Positions 53,493 to 62,468 are shown, counted from the stretch's first letter. The stretch: DNA of 64,000 nt from Vibrio pomeroyi (GCF_024347595.1 NZ_AP025506.1:1550001-1614000); one strand, 5' to 3'. The notes: generated by a model not told the origin, from the letters alone. Made by a program: numbers and translations.

Positions 53493-54242
53493 CTAAGTAG
53501 AGAGCAACTCATCTAACTTGGTTTGGTACTTCTTCTCAAGTGCACTGTTTCCCGTTTTGTTTTCTAGATCGATCAATATTTGAAGGGATGGAATTTGATA
53601 GCCATAGCGCTGGTGGAACTTGAACAGACGAAGCCTTGCGTCATTATAATCTTCTTCACTTACTTCAATCTTTGATAGCTGCAATATCGACTTTGCTCGA
53701 TTCGGATCGTGGTCAATAGCACGTGTGAAGTAATACTTTGCTTGGTCAGTATTACCGGCTTTAAACGCGCAAAAGGCCGCATTCTCATAACTGGCAGATA
53801 CGAGATAATAATAGGGTTGGTCGATAGCTCTGTTGAAGTATTTGTCAGCCTGCTCATACTCGCCTTGTTTACACAAAAACGTACCGTAGTTATTCAATAC
53901 ATTTCCGTTTCTTGAATCTAAACTCAGCGCTTTTCGATACGTGGATCTTGCTTCATCGACTTCGCCTACTTGTTCATAATAATGCGCCATGGAGAGGCGG
54001 GCGCGGTAATAGCTGGGTGCGTGTTGGATGGCAAGTTCTAGGTTCTCGCGCGCTCTGACCATATTACCTTGCCCCATGTAGCCTAAGCCTAATTCAATAC
54101 GAGATTCAGACATCGCGATAGGGTCACTTTCTATTTTGGGCGGGCCTTCGGTGACAGAAACACAGCCAAGCATGGATAGAGAGGCGAGTAGTGCAACACT
54201 TGTTGATAATCGGGAATATGAAAACAATGACTTGGCAGACAT
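53493..54242 (-). CDS. TPR lipoprotein, PilW/PilF-like
   Basis: A 249-residue protein with a lipobox (LSMLGC, Cys near residue 27) and about six tetratricopeptide units (RIELGLGYMGQGNMVRAREN, YYRARLSMAHYYEQVGEVDE and so on). The arrangement matches PilW/PilF pilotins of type IV pili. The start at 54242 has AAGGAG seven bases upstream; ATG 54269 would delay the signal sequence. No pilus genes surround it, so it may be a PilW paralog with a separate role. Confidence 0.72.
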   Translation of the reverse strand: MSAKSLFSYSRLSTSVALLASLSMLGCVSVTEGPPKIESDPIAMSESRIELGLGYMGQGNMVRARENLELAIQHAPSYYRARLSMAHYYEQVGEVDEARSTYRKALSLDSRNGNVLNNYGTFLCKQGEYEQADKYFNRAIDQPYYYLVSASYENAAFCAFKAGNTDQAKYYFTRAIDHDPNRAKSILQLSKIEVSEEDYNDARLRLFKFHQRYGYQIPSLQILIDLENKTGNSALEKKYQTKLDELLST

Positions 54243-54330
54243 GTGAAGCTCCTTATGAACACCAGACAATCATATGAAATTGGCTAACATAAGGTGGTAA
54301 ATCAATGGTGGAATGCGACCCACTCACCAT

Positions 54331-54400
54331 AAAAAAGCTGCGTCCGATAGGCTATTGTTATAGTTCGACTAATCAATAGCTTACCGAGCGCAGCTTTAAG
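54331..54400 (-). terminator. Long bulged terminator of metA
   Basis: AAGCTGCG (54336-54343) pairs with CGCAGCTT (54389-54396), and inside it GGCTATTG (54350-54357) with CAATAGC (54374-54380), separated by internal unpaired segments. Read leftward it ends in a TTTTTT run. It lies about 25 bases past the metA stop. Confidence 0.7.
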
Positions 54401-54422
54401 GGACTGATTAAAAAGCTTGTTA

Positions 54423-55364
54423 TTAATCGTCTTTAGTGAAGTTCTCTTCGCTGAAGTGATCCAAATCGTAAGGCGTTTGTTGGTAAACACAATAGTTGAG
54501 CCAATTTGAGAACAGCAAATGTCCATGGCTTCGCCAGCTCGCAACAGGCTTGTTGTCTGGGTTGTTGTTTGGGTAGTAATTAATTGGAATAACAGGCTCC
54601 ATGCCTTCACCCAAATCACGAATGTATTCATTGTGAAGCGTATGAGCATCGTATTCAGGGTGACCAGTCACAAACACGTTTCGCTTGTCTTTGGTTGCCG
54701 CCAGGTACACACCCGCCACGTCTGAAGTCGCAAGTACATCAAGGTCGGTATGCTCTGCTAGATACTCTGGTGAGAAATCCGCATATCGAGAGTGTGGTGC
54801 TAAGAAGGTATCATCAAATCCACGCAGAATTGGGTGGTAAGGGTTATGAATCTCGTGGTTGTAAACACCGGACAGCTTCTCTTTACGAGTACGCTTCGGC
54901 AAATCATACAAAAGCTTTAAGCCCGCTTGAGCAGCCCAGCATACATAAAGTGTGGACGTAACATGCTTGTTAGCCCACTCCATGATGGTTTTCAGGTGAT
55001 CCCAGTAGATAACATCTTCAAATTGAACCAAACCCAACGGAGCGCCAGTGATTATTAGTCCATCAAAGTTACGGTTTTTTACCATCTCAAATTGGCGGTA
55101 AAAGTTATCTAGGTGTTCAGTTGGTGTGTTTTTACTTGGTCGGTCATCAATGCGTAACAGCTCAACATCCACTTGCAATGGGCTGTTTGATAGTAGGCGT
55201 AAGAATTGAGTTTCAGTTTCAATCTTCTTCGGCATTAGGTTGAGGATCAAGACTCGAAGTGGACGAATTTCCTGTGTCGATGCTCTTGATAGCGGCATCA
55301 CAAAGATGTTTTCTTCACGAAGAACATCGGACGCTGGCAATTGATCTGGAATGCGAATAGGCAA
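54423..55364 (-). CDS. metA: Homoserine O-succinyltransferase MetA
   Basis: A 313-residue enzyme of methionine biosynthesis that acylates homoserine. Catalytic residues fall at the E. coli numbers: Cys142 (YVCWAAQ), His235 and Glu237 (TGHPEYD). Position 111 is Gly (TGAPLG), the residue associated with succinyl-CoA rather than acetyl-CoA use. Upstream lie tandem MetJ boxes. It is a single leftward gene with a bulged terminator. Confidence 0.95.
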   Translation of the reverse strand: MPIRIPDQLPASDVLREENIFVMPLSRASTQEIRPLRVLILNLMPKKIETETQFLRLLSNSPLQVDVELLRIDDRPSKNTPTEHLDNFYRQFEMVKNRNFDGLIITGAPLGLVQFEDVIYWDHLKTIMEWANKHVTSTLYVCWAAQAGLKLLYDLPKRTRKEKLSGVYNHEIHNPYHPILRGFDDTFLAPHSRYADFSPEYLAEHTDLDVLATSDVAGVYLAATKDKRNVFVTGHPEYDAHTLHNEYIRDLGEGMEPVIPINYYPNNNPDNKPVASWRSHGHLLFSNWLNYCVYQQTPYDLDHFSEENFTKDD

Positions 55365-55381
55365 AGCTTTCTCCCTAAGCT

Positions 55382-55413
55382 AGATATGTAGACGTCTATA
55401 CATCTAAATCTAT
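55382..55413 (-). promoter_or_regulatory. Tandem MetJ boxes upstream of metA
   Basis: Four adjoining 8-bp units: AGATATGT, AGACGTCT, ATACATCT and AAATCTAT. The second is the exact met-box consensus; the others match at five, six and four positions. They lie 18 to 49 bases before the metA start, so the SAM-bound MetJ repressor would block transcription. Confidence 0.85.
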
Positions 55414-55637
55414 AGTAGTTTAATACGCTTGTCGATATACAAAATGGATAGTTGTAAATTATTTGTGTTTTTTATCAGAAGCAACACATCGATTTTTAAG
55501 GCATATCATCACGTTGTTTGTCGATTCGGGTAATGCTTGGAGAGTTGTATAAGTGGGTAGGATAGGGGCAGTTTTCAGAGCGCCCCGTTATTAATTAAGA
55601 TAAACTCATGTTTTCAAATTAGCCTGTAAAGTGATTG

Positions 55638-56006
55638 ATGAAGTTAATACTCATTCGAGGGTTGCCCGGTTCGGGTAAGTCAACAAAAGCGAAAACCTAC
55701 GATGCATTACATGTCGAGGCGGACATGTATTATGTGAATGAACAAGGTGAGTACCGTTTTGATCCTAGGCAGTTACAGCAGGCTCATGAGTGGTGTCAGA
55801 ACACGGCTGAAAATGGTCTAAAGCAAGGTCTTGATGTTGTGGTCTCAAATACCTTCATCAAACAGTGGGAAATGAAAGCCTATCGCCAACTTGCGCTTAA
55901 ATACAAAGCGGATTTGGTTATAGAAGTATGCCGAGAGCAATATGGCACTATTCACGACATTGAACCTTCAGTGATTAAGCGAATGGCGAAAGATTGGCAA
56001 GAATAG
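55638..56006 (+). CDS. P-loop ATP-binding protein, kinase-like
   Basis: A 122-residue protein with Walker A GLPGSGKST at residues 8-16 and the expected short AAA/polynucleotide-kinase-like layout (VEADMYYV, VVVSNTFIKQWEM). It resembles small zeta-toxin/N4BP2-type P-loop kinases, which phosphorylate small molecules or nucleic acids. ATG 55638 is used; a TTG one codon earlier is also in frame. The partner and substrate are unknown. Confidence 0.72.
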   Translation: MKLILIRGLPGSGKSTKAKTYDALHVEADMYYVNEQGEYRFDPRQLQQAHEWCQNTAENGLKQGLDVVVSNTFIKQWEMKAYRQLALKYKADLVIEVCREQYGTIHDIEPSVIKRMAKDWQE

Positions 56007-56083
56007 CCTCGTGCTTCTCCAGTTTGATTGGCTGAATGGCACATAGATTAAATTAATAGAACAACACCAAGGTAACGATTCAA

Positions 56084-56506
56084 ATGGCAAAGCGCTCTGT
56101 TGTAGTCGACATGACTTCTTATGGTATTTATTCCACATGGGATTCTAAATCTAAAGACCTTCCAAAAATCCAAGAGTTTACCACTACGGTCGATGCTGAA
56201 ATTGACGTTGAGTTTGGCTATATCTTGAATATCAAAAAAGCAAAAGGCGAAAAGATCCGTTACTGCATCTACCATCCGAACATCACCACCGACAAAGGCG
56301 AAGTACTTGAACCGTTCGATGGCGAAGAGTACGTCGGCAACAATGACTGGGATTTCTACCTAGGTGACACCATTTGGGCACCTGTCTCAAACAAGCTCGG
56401 TAAATGGCGTATGACGGTCGAGCTAAAAGGTAACATCATTGCAGACAAGACATTCGACCTAGTAGCAAAAGATGAAGGACAGTTTTGGAAGCGTAGGGGT
56501 TTCTAG
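56084..56506 (+). CDS. DUF3859 family protein
   Basis: A 140-residue cytosolic beta-rich protein recognised as DUF3859 by YGIYSTWDSK, FGYILNIKKAKGE, the YCIYHPNI strand and WDFYLGDTIWAP. The function is unknown. It is followed by a strong terminator. Confidence 0.8.
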   Translation: MAKRSVVVDMTSYGIYSTWDSKSKDLPKIQEFTTTVDAEIDVEFGYILNIKKAKGEKIRYCIYHPNITTDKGEVLEPFDGEEYVGNNDWDFYLGDTIWAPVSNKLGKWRMTVELKGNIIADKTFDLVAKDEGQFWKRRGF

Positions 56507-56534
56507 ATTCGAACTTCTGGCTAAATTCAGATAA

Positions 56535-56569
56535 TAAAAAGCCGAGTCACATGTGGACTCGGCTTTTTG
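56535..56569. terminator. Bidirectional terminator
   Basis: AAAAAGCCGAGTC and GACTCGGCTTTTT form a perfect stem between the DUF3859 gene and the leftward M20 peptidase gene. Confidence 0.9.
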
Positions 56570-56611
56570 ATATCAGCTAGATGATGTTCACCATCTAGCT
56601 CACAAATAAGA

Positions 56612-57718
56612 TTATTGTGTTACGTAAGCGACAACAAACTCAGTGATAGCGACCATGTCTTTCACTGCGATGTACTCTTCTGTGGTGTGAACTTTTGCCA
56701 TACCAGTCGATAGGTTAACGGTTGTTAGACCTTTAGCATTGAAGTTGTTTGCGTCACTACCGCCACCAGTGCGTTTGGTGTTTGCCGTTACGCCAAGTTT
56801 CTCGAATGCTGATTTGATCGAAAGAATATGCGGGTGATCATCAGCAATAACGAACGCATCGTAAGCACGAGTTGATTCGATTTCTACTTCAGCACCGAAT
56901 TGCTTCGCGCTTTCTTCGAATGTCGAGCTCATGTGCTCAACTTGTGCAGTTAGCTTTTCTCCGTTTAGAGAACGCGCTTCAGCAACCACTTTAAGTTCTG
57001 GCATTACGATGTTAGTCGCTTGACCGCCTTCAACAATACCAACGTTTGCTGTTGTTTCTTCATCGATACGAAGCAGGTTCATCTTAGTGATCGCGTCTGC
57101 TGCCACTTGAATTGCGCTGATGCCTTCTTCTGGTGCTAGACCAGCGTGAGCAGGGCGACCTTTGATCTTCGCAACGATTTTCTGTTGGCCAGGTGCTGCA
57201 TTTACGATAGTGCCGATCGGGCCGCCTGTATCTAGTACAATTGCGTGCTCAGATTGGATGTAAGACATATCGAAGTTCAAAGAACCGAATAGACCGCCTT
57301 CTTCGAATACTGTGAATGCGATTTCAATCGTTTTGTGTGCTTGGCCTTCAGTTTGGATTACGCGAACTGCTTCCATGATAGCCGCAATACCAGACTTATC
57401 GTCACCGCCTAGGATTGTGTTGCCTTTTGAGCGGATGATGCCGTCTTCGATGATTGGCTCAATGCCGATACCTGGCGTTACTGTGTCCATGTGGCAGCTG
57501 AATACTGTGCTACCTGGAAGTGTGCCATCTAAGCGCGCGTAGATGTTGAAACCGTTTGATACTTCTTCTGGAACAGCCAGTTTATGTACGTCAAAGCCTA
57601 GTTCGCCTAGCTGCTCAGCCAGCGCTTCAGCGATAGCTTTTTCGTTGCGTGATTCACTATCGATTTTCACAAGATCGCAGAAATGGTCGACAAGACGTTG
57701 TTCATTAATTTGGGTCAT
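56612..57718 (-). CDS. M20-family metallopeptidase, PepT-like
   Basis: A 368-residue binuclear zinc peptidase or amidohydrolase of the M20/M25 family. Ligands and catalytic acids appear in FSCHMDTV (His and Asp), ILGGDDKSG (bridging Asp), FTVFEEGGLFGS (catalytic Glu and ligand Glu) and AKVHTTEEY (last His). The internal dimerisation domain (about 180-290, GRPAHAGLAPEEG) is present. PepT-like enzymes trim tripeptides, but the substrate here is open. Monocistronic. Confidence 0.85.
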   Translation of the reverse strand: MTQINEQRLVDHFCDLVKIDSESRNEKAIAEALAEQLGELGFDVHKLAVPEEVSNGFNIYARLDGTLPGSTVFSCHMDTVTPGIGIEPIIEDGIIRSKGNTILGGDDKSGIAAIMEAVRVIQTEGQAHKTIEIAFTVFEEGGLFGSLNFDMSYIQSEHAIVLDTGGPIGTIVNAAPGQQKIVAKIKGRPAHAGLAPEEGISAIQVAADAITKMNLLRIDEETTANVGIVEGGQATNIVMPELKVVAEARSLNGEKLTAQVEHMSSTFEESAKQFGAEVEIESTRAYDAFVIADDHPHILSIKSAFEKLGVTANTKRTGGGSDANNFNAKGLTTVNLSTGMAKVHTTEEYIAVKDMVAITEFVVAYVTQ

Positions 57719-57978
57719 TGTTAATTCTCATTATGGTTCCGCTCTTTCCTTAGAAGTCACGGCTATAGGAACAGGAAAATCACTATAACGCCTTTTTGTA
57801 GGATGATTGTCTGCGTTAAATCAAGAAAGTCGCCTGATTATTCCAATTAATGAGAAAAACACGACTCAGTTCGACCAATAGACAACATTTTAATCTGTAT
57901 ATTGCTCGGGTATACTGCATAACCCATTTCAATAAGTGAGCCTTAAGATAAGCATGCAATCTATGACGGCATTGATAT

Positions 57979-59943
57979 ATGAATAAAAACAACGTTTTAG
58001 GATCGTTTCTGCTCGTTGTTACAATGAGTGCCGTGCTTGGTCTTTATCTTTTGTATCCTTTAAACGAGGTTGATTTGAGCAAGCCTCAAGTCCATGACAC
58101 CTCTGTCTACACCCCTGAGAAAGAGCTTTCCCAAACAGAATATGGGAAAAAGCTGATTCATATCCTCGAATTGTCACGCAGTGATCCTATTTTTGCCTCA
58201 AAAGAGCTTAACAAGCTGCCAAAGTTAAGCGCTGCTGAAGACTTAGCCATTTATCAAGCCTACCGACTCATGATCTTGTCCAATGTGGCGCAACATCAAC
58301 AAGATGCTAAAGCCGTAATGACATGCCTAGATCAAATCAAAACGCTGGCAGATCAGGAAGGAATGCAGTGGTTGAAATCACAATCATTGGTTGAATCTGC
58401 GATTGAATATCTCAAAGAAGGGGAGCTCGCAACTGCTGAAATCCAGATTCGATCAGCGATAGGGATAGCAGAATCGATTCGTTACGATGAGTTGCTGGTT
58501 AAAGCCTATAACACGGCTGGTGCGATTAACAATGTGCGTAACGATCTACAAGATGCACAGTACTTTTTCCATAAAGGCCTGCAGTTAGGTAAGCAATATC
58601 CCAAGCATATATATAATAGCAAGCTGATGTCGAATATGGCATTACTCTACATTTACTTGGAAGATTGGCCGAAGGCTTTACGCATTATCGAGAAGGCTAA
58701 AAAGCTCTATTTCGATAGCGGCTTACTTGAAGATGAAGCGATTGGGATACTCTATATCAATGAGTCATTCAGTCATCTCAGTAGTGGAGATGTCGTAAAA
58801 GGGCGTATTGCTTATGAGAAAGCAGAAGCGCTCAATAGTGAAAAAGTCAGCAATCGCTATAAAATCCTCTTGCTCAGAGCCTACAGTGATGTGTTGCTTT
58901 CAGAAGGGAACTTCAATACTGCATTAGCCATAACGAATAAGTGCCTTCATTCGATGGGCATTGAAAAGTACACACTTCAAAATGGTCAGTGTTATCTGAA
59001 CCGTGCTTTGGCCAAAATGAGGTTGAATCAGGGTGACCTTCTACTCAATGACCTTGAGCGAGCGTTTACGATGTTTGAAGTTGTTGGTAGCCGGAGTTGG
59101 AAAGTGTTGGGCTTAAGAACACTCGGTGAATACTACGAATCTCAAGGTGATCTAGAAACCGCTCTGTATTACTTCAAACAATATTACCATGGTAATAAAG
59201 CGTTGCTTTTCGACAAGCGCCAGAGCGATATTTTCCTATTAGAGCAAGACTTCGCAAAAGTTACCCTTGAGCAAGAAAACGAGCTACTTAATACAGAAAA
59301 AGACCTTAATAAGTTAGTGCTAGAAAAGCAGCAACTCAGAAACCGTATTGTAGTGGCATTGATCATAATGATCGGTATTAGCGCTGCGTTATTGATGGTT
59401 AGGCTGCGGTCTATACAGAGGGCAAACAAAGCGTTGTTGGCTCAATCGACGACATGTGAGTTAACCGGGTTATACAATAGACGCTACTTGGAGCAATTGC
59501 TGGCCGACCCCATGCCTTTTAACGATACATCGTTTGGCATCAGCCTAGCTATTCTCGACTTGGATTACTTTAAGCAAGTTAATGATACCTATGGGCACGA
59601 TGTGGGTGACCAAGTGTTGGTTGAGGTGGCAAGGCGTATTCAACAACATTTGTTCCCCAATGATGTTGTCGCTCGTTGGGGCGGAGAAGAGTTTGTTTTA
59701 CTGCTGTCGGGAGCGCTAGATCCTCAACAGCAGCTAGAAATCATTCGTTCAGCGATTGCTCAAACGCCGGTGGATACGTCCTCTAAACCCCTAAGCATTA
59801 CTACCTCGATAGGGGCTTCGATTAATATCACTCCTGAGCAACTCAATAGTGATACCTATAAAAAGCACCTGAAAGCGGCGGATGATGCGCTTTATGAAGC
59901 GAAAGAATCGGGTCGAAACCAAGTTGTGTCTTTTAAGAAATAA
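57979..59943 (+). CDS. TPR-domain transmembrane diguanylate cyclase
   Basis: A 654-residue signalling protein. Residues 9-27 form a membrane anchor; about 45-400 is an extracytoplasmic array of tetratricopeptide-like units (AYNTAGAINNVRNDLQDAQY, LGEYYESQGDLETALYYF). A coiled segment and a second membrane helix (about 453-470) lead to a GGDEF domain (DPLT-like start CELTGLYNRRYLE) with intact RWGGEEF. It probably senses a periplasmic ligand or partner protein and makes c-di-GMP. A 260-base leader precedes it. Confidence 0.85.
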   Translation: MNKNNVLGSFLLVVTMSAVLGLYLLYPLNEVDLSKPQVHDTSVYTPEKELSQTEYGKKLIHILELSRSDPIFASKELNKLPKLSAAEDLAIYQAYRLMILSNVAQHQQDAKAVMTCLDQIKTLADQEGMQWLKSQSLVESAIEYLKEGELATAEIQIRSAIGIAESIRYDELLVKAYNTAGAINNVRNDLQDAQYFFHKGLQLGKQYPKHIYNSKLMSNMALLYIYLEDWPKALRIIEKAKKLYFDSGLLEDEAIGILYINESFSHLSSGDVVKGRIAYEKAEALNSEKVSNRYKILLLRAYSDVLLSEGNFNTALAITNKCLHSMGIEKYTLQNGQCYLNRALAKMRLNQGDLLLNDLERAFTMFEVVGSRSWKVLGLRTLGEYYESQGDLETALYYFKQYYHGNKALLFDKRQSDIFLLEQDFAKVTLEQENELLNTEKDLNKLVLEKQQLRNRIVVALIIMIGISAALLMVRLRSIQRANKALLAQSTTCELTGLYNRRYLEQLLADPMPFNDTSFGISLAILDLDYFKQVNDTYGHDVGDQVLVEVARRIQQHLFPNDVVARWGGEEFVLLLSGALDPQQQLEIIRSAIAQTPVDTSSKPLSITTSIGASINITPEQLNSDTYKKHLKAADDALYEAKESGRNQVVSFKK

Positions 59944-60048
59944 CGAATAGTGCGAATAAGAGCTAACTAATCAGAACAAAAAAGGTAGTTAGCTTCTAGA
60001 ATGCGATGTTAACTCAATAACAGAAACAGAGATCCAACTTGTTCTGTA

Positions 60049-60552
60049 TTAGACGCTGTCTGGCGTGCCTTCTGTGCTAACCGTGGTGTTCTGATTAGCT
60101 ATGTGGACTAGGCTAACACCCAATAGATGTTCTACTTGCCTGTGCGCACTCTCCCCAAGATGAAGCGCGATAACGTTACTGAGATTTGTCATCAATCGCT
60201 GAGAGAAAAAGCAGTGCTCAGAGCGAATCACAGAGTGATGAAAAACTAATTTAAGAATTGCACTGAATTCACTATTCAGAAGTGCTTTACGCCACGATTG
60301 TTCTAACTGGCTGCTCCCTTCATTTATGATCAAACGATTAATCAATTGTTTTAAAAAACGTCCCTCTAACGCGGTTAGGAAGTCAGTTTTCTTTGGGAAG
60401 TGATGGCTTATCCCCGTTCTCGATAATTCAGTTGCGAGACTGAGAGTCGTGTATGACATGTTTTCATAGCCGACAGTCAATAACTGTTGGTTGGCGTTAT
60501 CGAGGATGAGTTGGATAGTGCGACTGGTGTCGACCTTACTGCGCTTAGCCAT
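60049..60552 (-). CDS. TetR-family regulator, LuxT-like N-terminus
   Basis: A 167-residue TetR-type repressor. The helix-turn-helix covers SYTTLSLATELSRTGISHHF, followed by PKKTDF, and from memory is close to the N-terminus of the vibrio regulator LuxT. The C-terminal ligand-binding part is short (to about residue 150) and different. It is leftward and alone; no obvious operator is seen. Confidence 0.75.
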   Translation of the reverse strand: MAKRSKVDTSRTIQLILDNANQQLLTVGYENMSYTTLSLATELSRTGISHHFPKKTDFLTALEGRFLKQLINRLIINEGSSQLEQSWRKALLNSEFSAILKLVFHHSVIRSEHCFFSQRLMTNLSNVIALHLGESAHRQVEHLLGVSLVHIANQNTTVSTEGTPDSV

Positions 60553-60754
60553 GAGTAGGAAAGTCTTTATTGGAAAGTGAAGAAAAAACTATACGCTTAT
60601 ATGGGGCGTCATTCCATATGATGAAGCTAAAATTATCTTAAATCTTAGTTTTATATTTTGAGAGTGGAGCTCTGTTTTATATTTAGCACTGTCATACGTT
60701 TATATTTCAGTATAAGTCGTTGCGTTTTACAAAATGAGAGGCTAGGTAGCGGGT

Positions 60755-60797
60755 ATAAAAAAGCCATTCTGATCATGGGGAAGATAAGAATGGCTTC
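60755..60797 (-). terminator. Terminator of the small Cys-containing gene
   Basis: Read leftward, AGCCATTCT pairs perfectly with AGAATGGCT and runs into TTTTTTATA. It lies in the 339-base gap (60553-60891), otherwise empty, between the TetR gene and the 61-residue gene. Confidence 0.85.
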
Positions 60798-60891
60798 TAT
60801 GTGTTTTGGAATCGCAATTATCAAAGTTTGAGTGAAATAAGGGGTTAATTTGCGATGTCTCTTAGTCATTAAGTGTACTTGTTGAGATGAA

Positions 60892-61077
60892 TTACTTAGC
60901 AATACCTTGCAGCAACTCAACCAGTTCACCTTCTGTTGCTGGCTCTTTCGCGAGTTCAATCACCGCAGAAGATCCGCCTTTTAACATGTAAGCTTGGGTT
61001 CCACAGTGGTCATAGTGGAACCACTTACCATCTACACATACGTCGGTATAACATCTTGGGTCTTGTTTGAGTTCCAT
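60892..61077 (-). CDS. 61-residue small Cys-containing protein behind an FNR box
   Basis: A 61-residue protein beginning MELKQDPRCYTDVCVDGKWF with cysteines at 9, 14 and 25 and aromatic/His residues (YDHCGTQAYM) that could bind a metal or redox cofactor. AAGGAA lies six bases before the ATG. A perfect FNR palindrome lies 64-78 bases upstream and a terminator downstream, so it is a complete transcription unit, probably induced without oxygen. No family is recognised. Confidence 0.65.
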   Translation of the reverse strand: MELKQDPRCYTDVCVDGKWFHYDHCGTQAYMLKGGSSAVIELAKEPATEGELVELLQGIAK

Positions 61078-61141
61078 ATCAATTTCCTTATTAACATTTG
61101 GCTAACGTTTTTCAGGCTAATTGATTACAAATTGGCGTAAT

Positions 61142-61155
61142 TTGATCTAAATCAA
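61142..61155. promoter_or_regulatory. Perfect FNR box (TTGAT-N4-ATCAA)
   Basis: TTGATCTAAATCAA is an exact match to the FNR consensus. It is 65 bases upstream of the leftward small gene start at 61077, at a plausible activation distance. The rightward DUF2726 gene start is over 200 bases away. Confidence 0.75.
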
Positions 61156-61360
61156 TTTGGTGGTTGAATCATCGAAGAATGTTCAAATTGGAGAGCTACG
61201 TCTAGATCTCAAAACTCACAATCAAGCACTTAGCGAACTGGTATTGTTCAAAGGGCGTGATTAGCATTAACAACTGATTCTCTTTTTCTTGCCACTTGGT
61301 CGTTTTCTACTTACGCTACAAACTCTTTTTATCTCCCTATTTACGTGACCGTGTTCAGAA

Positions 61361-62023
61361 ATGACTAATATTTTTATCGTTGTAGTGGTGCTTGTTGTCT
61401 TCTTTTACTTCATCCAGAAGTACGTATTCAAACACGACGACACTAAAGACCATGCTTATCAAAAGAAAGGGGCGTTGCTCAATATGCAGCAAGCCACTTT
61501 TTACAATGCGTTGACCTCGGCCGTTGGTCATCATGGTGTTGTGTTTGCTAAAGTGAATATGGCGAATGTACTCGCACCAGCCAAGACAAACACCAAAAAG
61601 AACTGGTTTATTGCTAATAATAAGATATCGCGTAGCTACTTTGATTTTGTGGTCTGCGACCCAAGAACATTAGAACCACGAGTGATCATCGAACTGGATA
61701 ACGGCAAAGAGTTAAACAAAGGCAAAGTTGACCGCGAAAAACTGCTTATTCATGTATGTAAGTCTGCGGGCTTGCCGCTCATTGGCGCGTCAGTAAAACA
61801 CAGTTACCAAGTAAGCCGTTTGAAGAGACTGCTCGCGACGCATATCGATCTGATCGAGCCTGCCAAAGAGGTTCGATTCTGTAAGAAGTGTGGCAGCCCA
61901 ATGATCATCAAACTCGCAAGCCAAGGTGACTATAAAGGCCGACGGTTCTTTACGTGTAGCCGCCAACCTAACTGTACTTACACCGAAAACTATAACGTTG
62001 TATTCGATGTGGACGACGAATAG
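61361..62023 (+). CDS. DUF2726 / topoisomerase-type zinc-ribbon protein
   Basis: A 220-residue protein with an N-terminal membrane anchor (residues 3-19), a DUF2726 domain (about 45-150, with FDFVVCDPRTLEPRVIIELD, the nuclease-like acidic core) and a C-terminal four-Cys zinc ribbon of the topoisomerase type (FCKKCGSPM ... FFTCSRQPNCTY). DUF2726 proteins are distant nuclease-fold relatives. The combination is common and of unknown role; a membrane-tethered DNA-binding protein is my inference. Confidence 0.82.
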   Translation: MTNIFIVVVVLVVFFYFIQKYVFKHDDTKDHAYQKKGALLNMQQATFYNALTSAVGHHGVVFAKVNMANVLAPAKTNTKKNWFIANNKISRSYFDFVVCDPRTLEPRVIIELDNGKELNKGKVDREKLLIHVCKSAGLPLIGASVKHSYQVSRLKRLLATHIDLIEPAKEVRFCKKCGSPMIIKLASQGDYKGRRFFTCSRQPNCTYTENYNVVFDVDDE

Positions 62024-62191
62024 CGCAAAGTAGGGCACATCTCTGAGTGTGATGTAACTCAACTTTATTTACGTTTCACGTCTAAAAATTCAACGTATTG
62101 ATGCGAATAAGAGCAAACGGTTGATTCAAGTGTAATTTCTACTTGCGCCACAATAAATCAGTCGTTAATATCTTCCTCGTTCTAAAGGAAT

Positions 62192-62268
62192 GCGTCCGTA
62201 GCTCAGTTGGTTAGAGTACCGCCTTGACATGGCGGGGGTCGGTGATTCGAGTTCACTCGGACGCACCA
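62192..62268 (+). tRNA. tRNA-Val(GAC)
   Basis: A 77-base cloverleaf with the CCA encoded. The acceptor stem GCGTCCG pairs with CGGACGC; the D-arm AGCTCAGTTGGTTAGAG is standard. The anticodon loop TTGACAT on a five-base stem gives GAC (Val); the T-loop is TTCGAGT. It is nearly identical to E. coli valW. Confidence 0.95.
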
Positions 62269-62338
62269 TTCCTTTTTTAGTTTTTATTGCATAACTATTG
62301 AGTTTGTCACAATGGTAGTAATAAGAAATTAGAACATC

Positions 62339-62415
62339 GCCCGCTTAGCTCAGTTGGTTAGAGTACTTGCATGACATGCAAGGTGTCACTGGTTCGAGTC
62401 CAGTAGCGGGCACCA
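62339..62415 (+). tRNA. tRNA-Val(GAC), divergent second copy
   Basis: A 77-base cloverleaf with CCA encoded. The acceptor stem GCCCGCT pairs with AGCGGGC; the anticodon arm CTTGC-ATGACAT-GCAAG also gives GAC, so it is again Val. The T-arm and anticodon stem differ widely from the first copy, so it is a separate isoform and not a recent duplicate. Discriminator base is A, as in tRNA-Val. Confidence 0.92.
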
Positions 62416-62441
62416 AATTCGTTCTTCATGAACAAACAAAA

Positions 62442-62468
62442 TAGCCCACCTAGCGTGGGCTTTTTTGT
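62442..62468 (+). terminator. Terminator of the tRNA-Val operon
   Basis: AGCCCAC and GTGGGCT form a short GC-rich stem followed by TTTTTT, 27 bases past the second tRNA. Confidence 0.88.

Noticed and set aside
54335..54397. Integron attC-like site after metA
   Set aside because: The nested stems lack the attC core (GTTRRRY-type ends) and resemble a bulged terminator with a T-run.
60651..60959. 102-codon leftward frame
   Set aside because: Overlaps the end of the small Cys gene and its terminator; no start signal.
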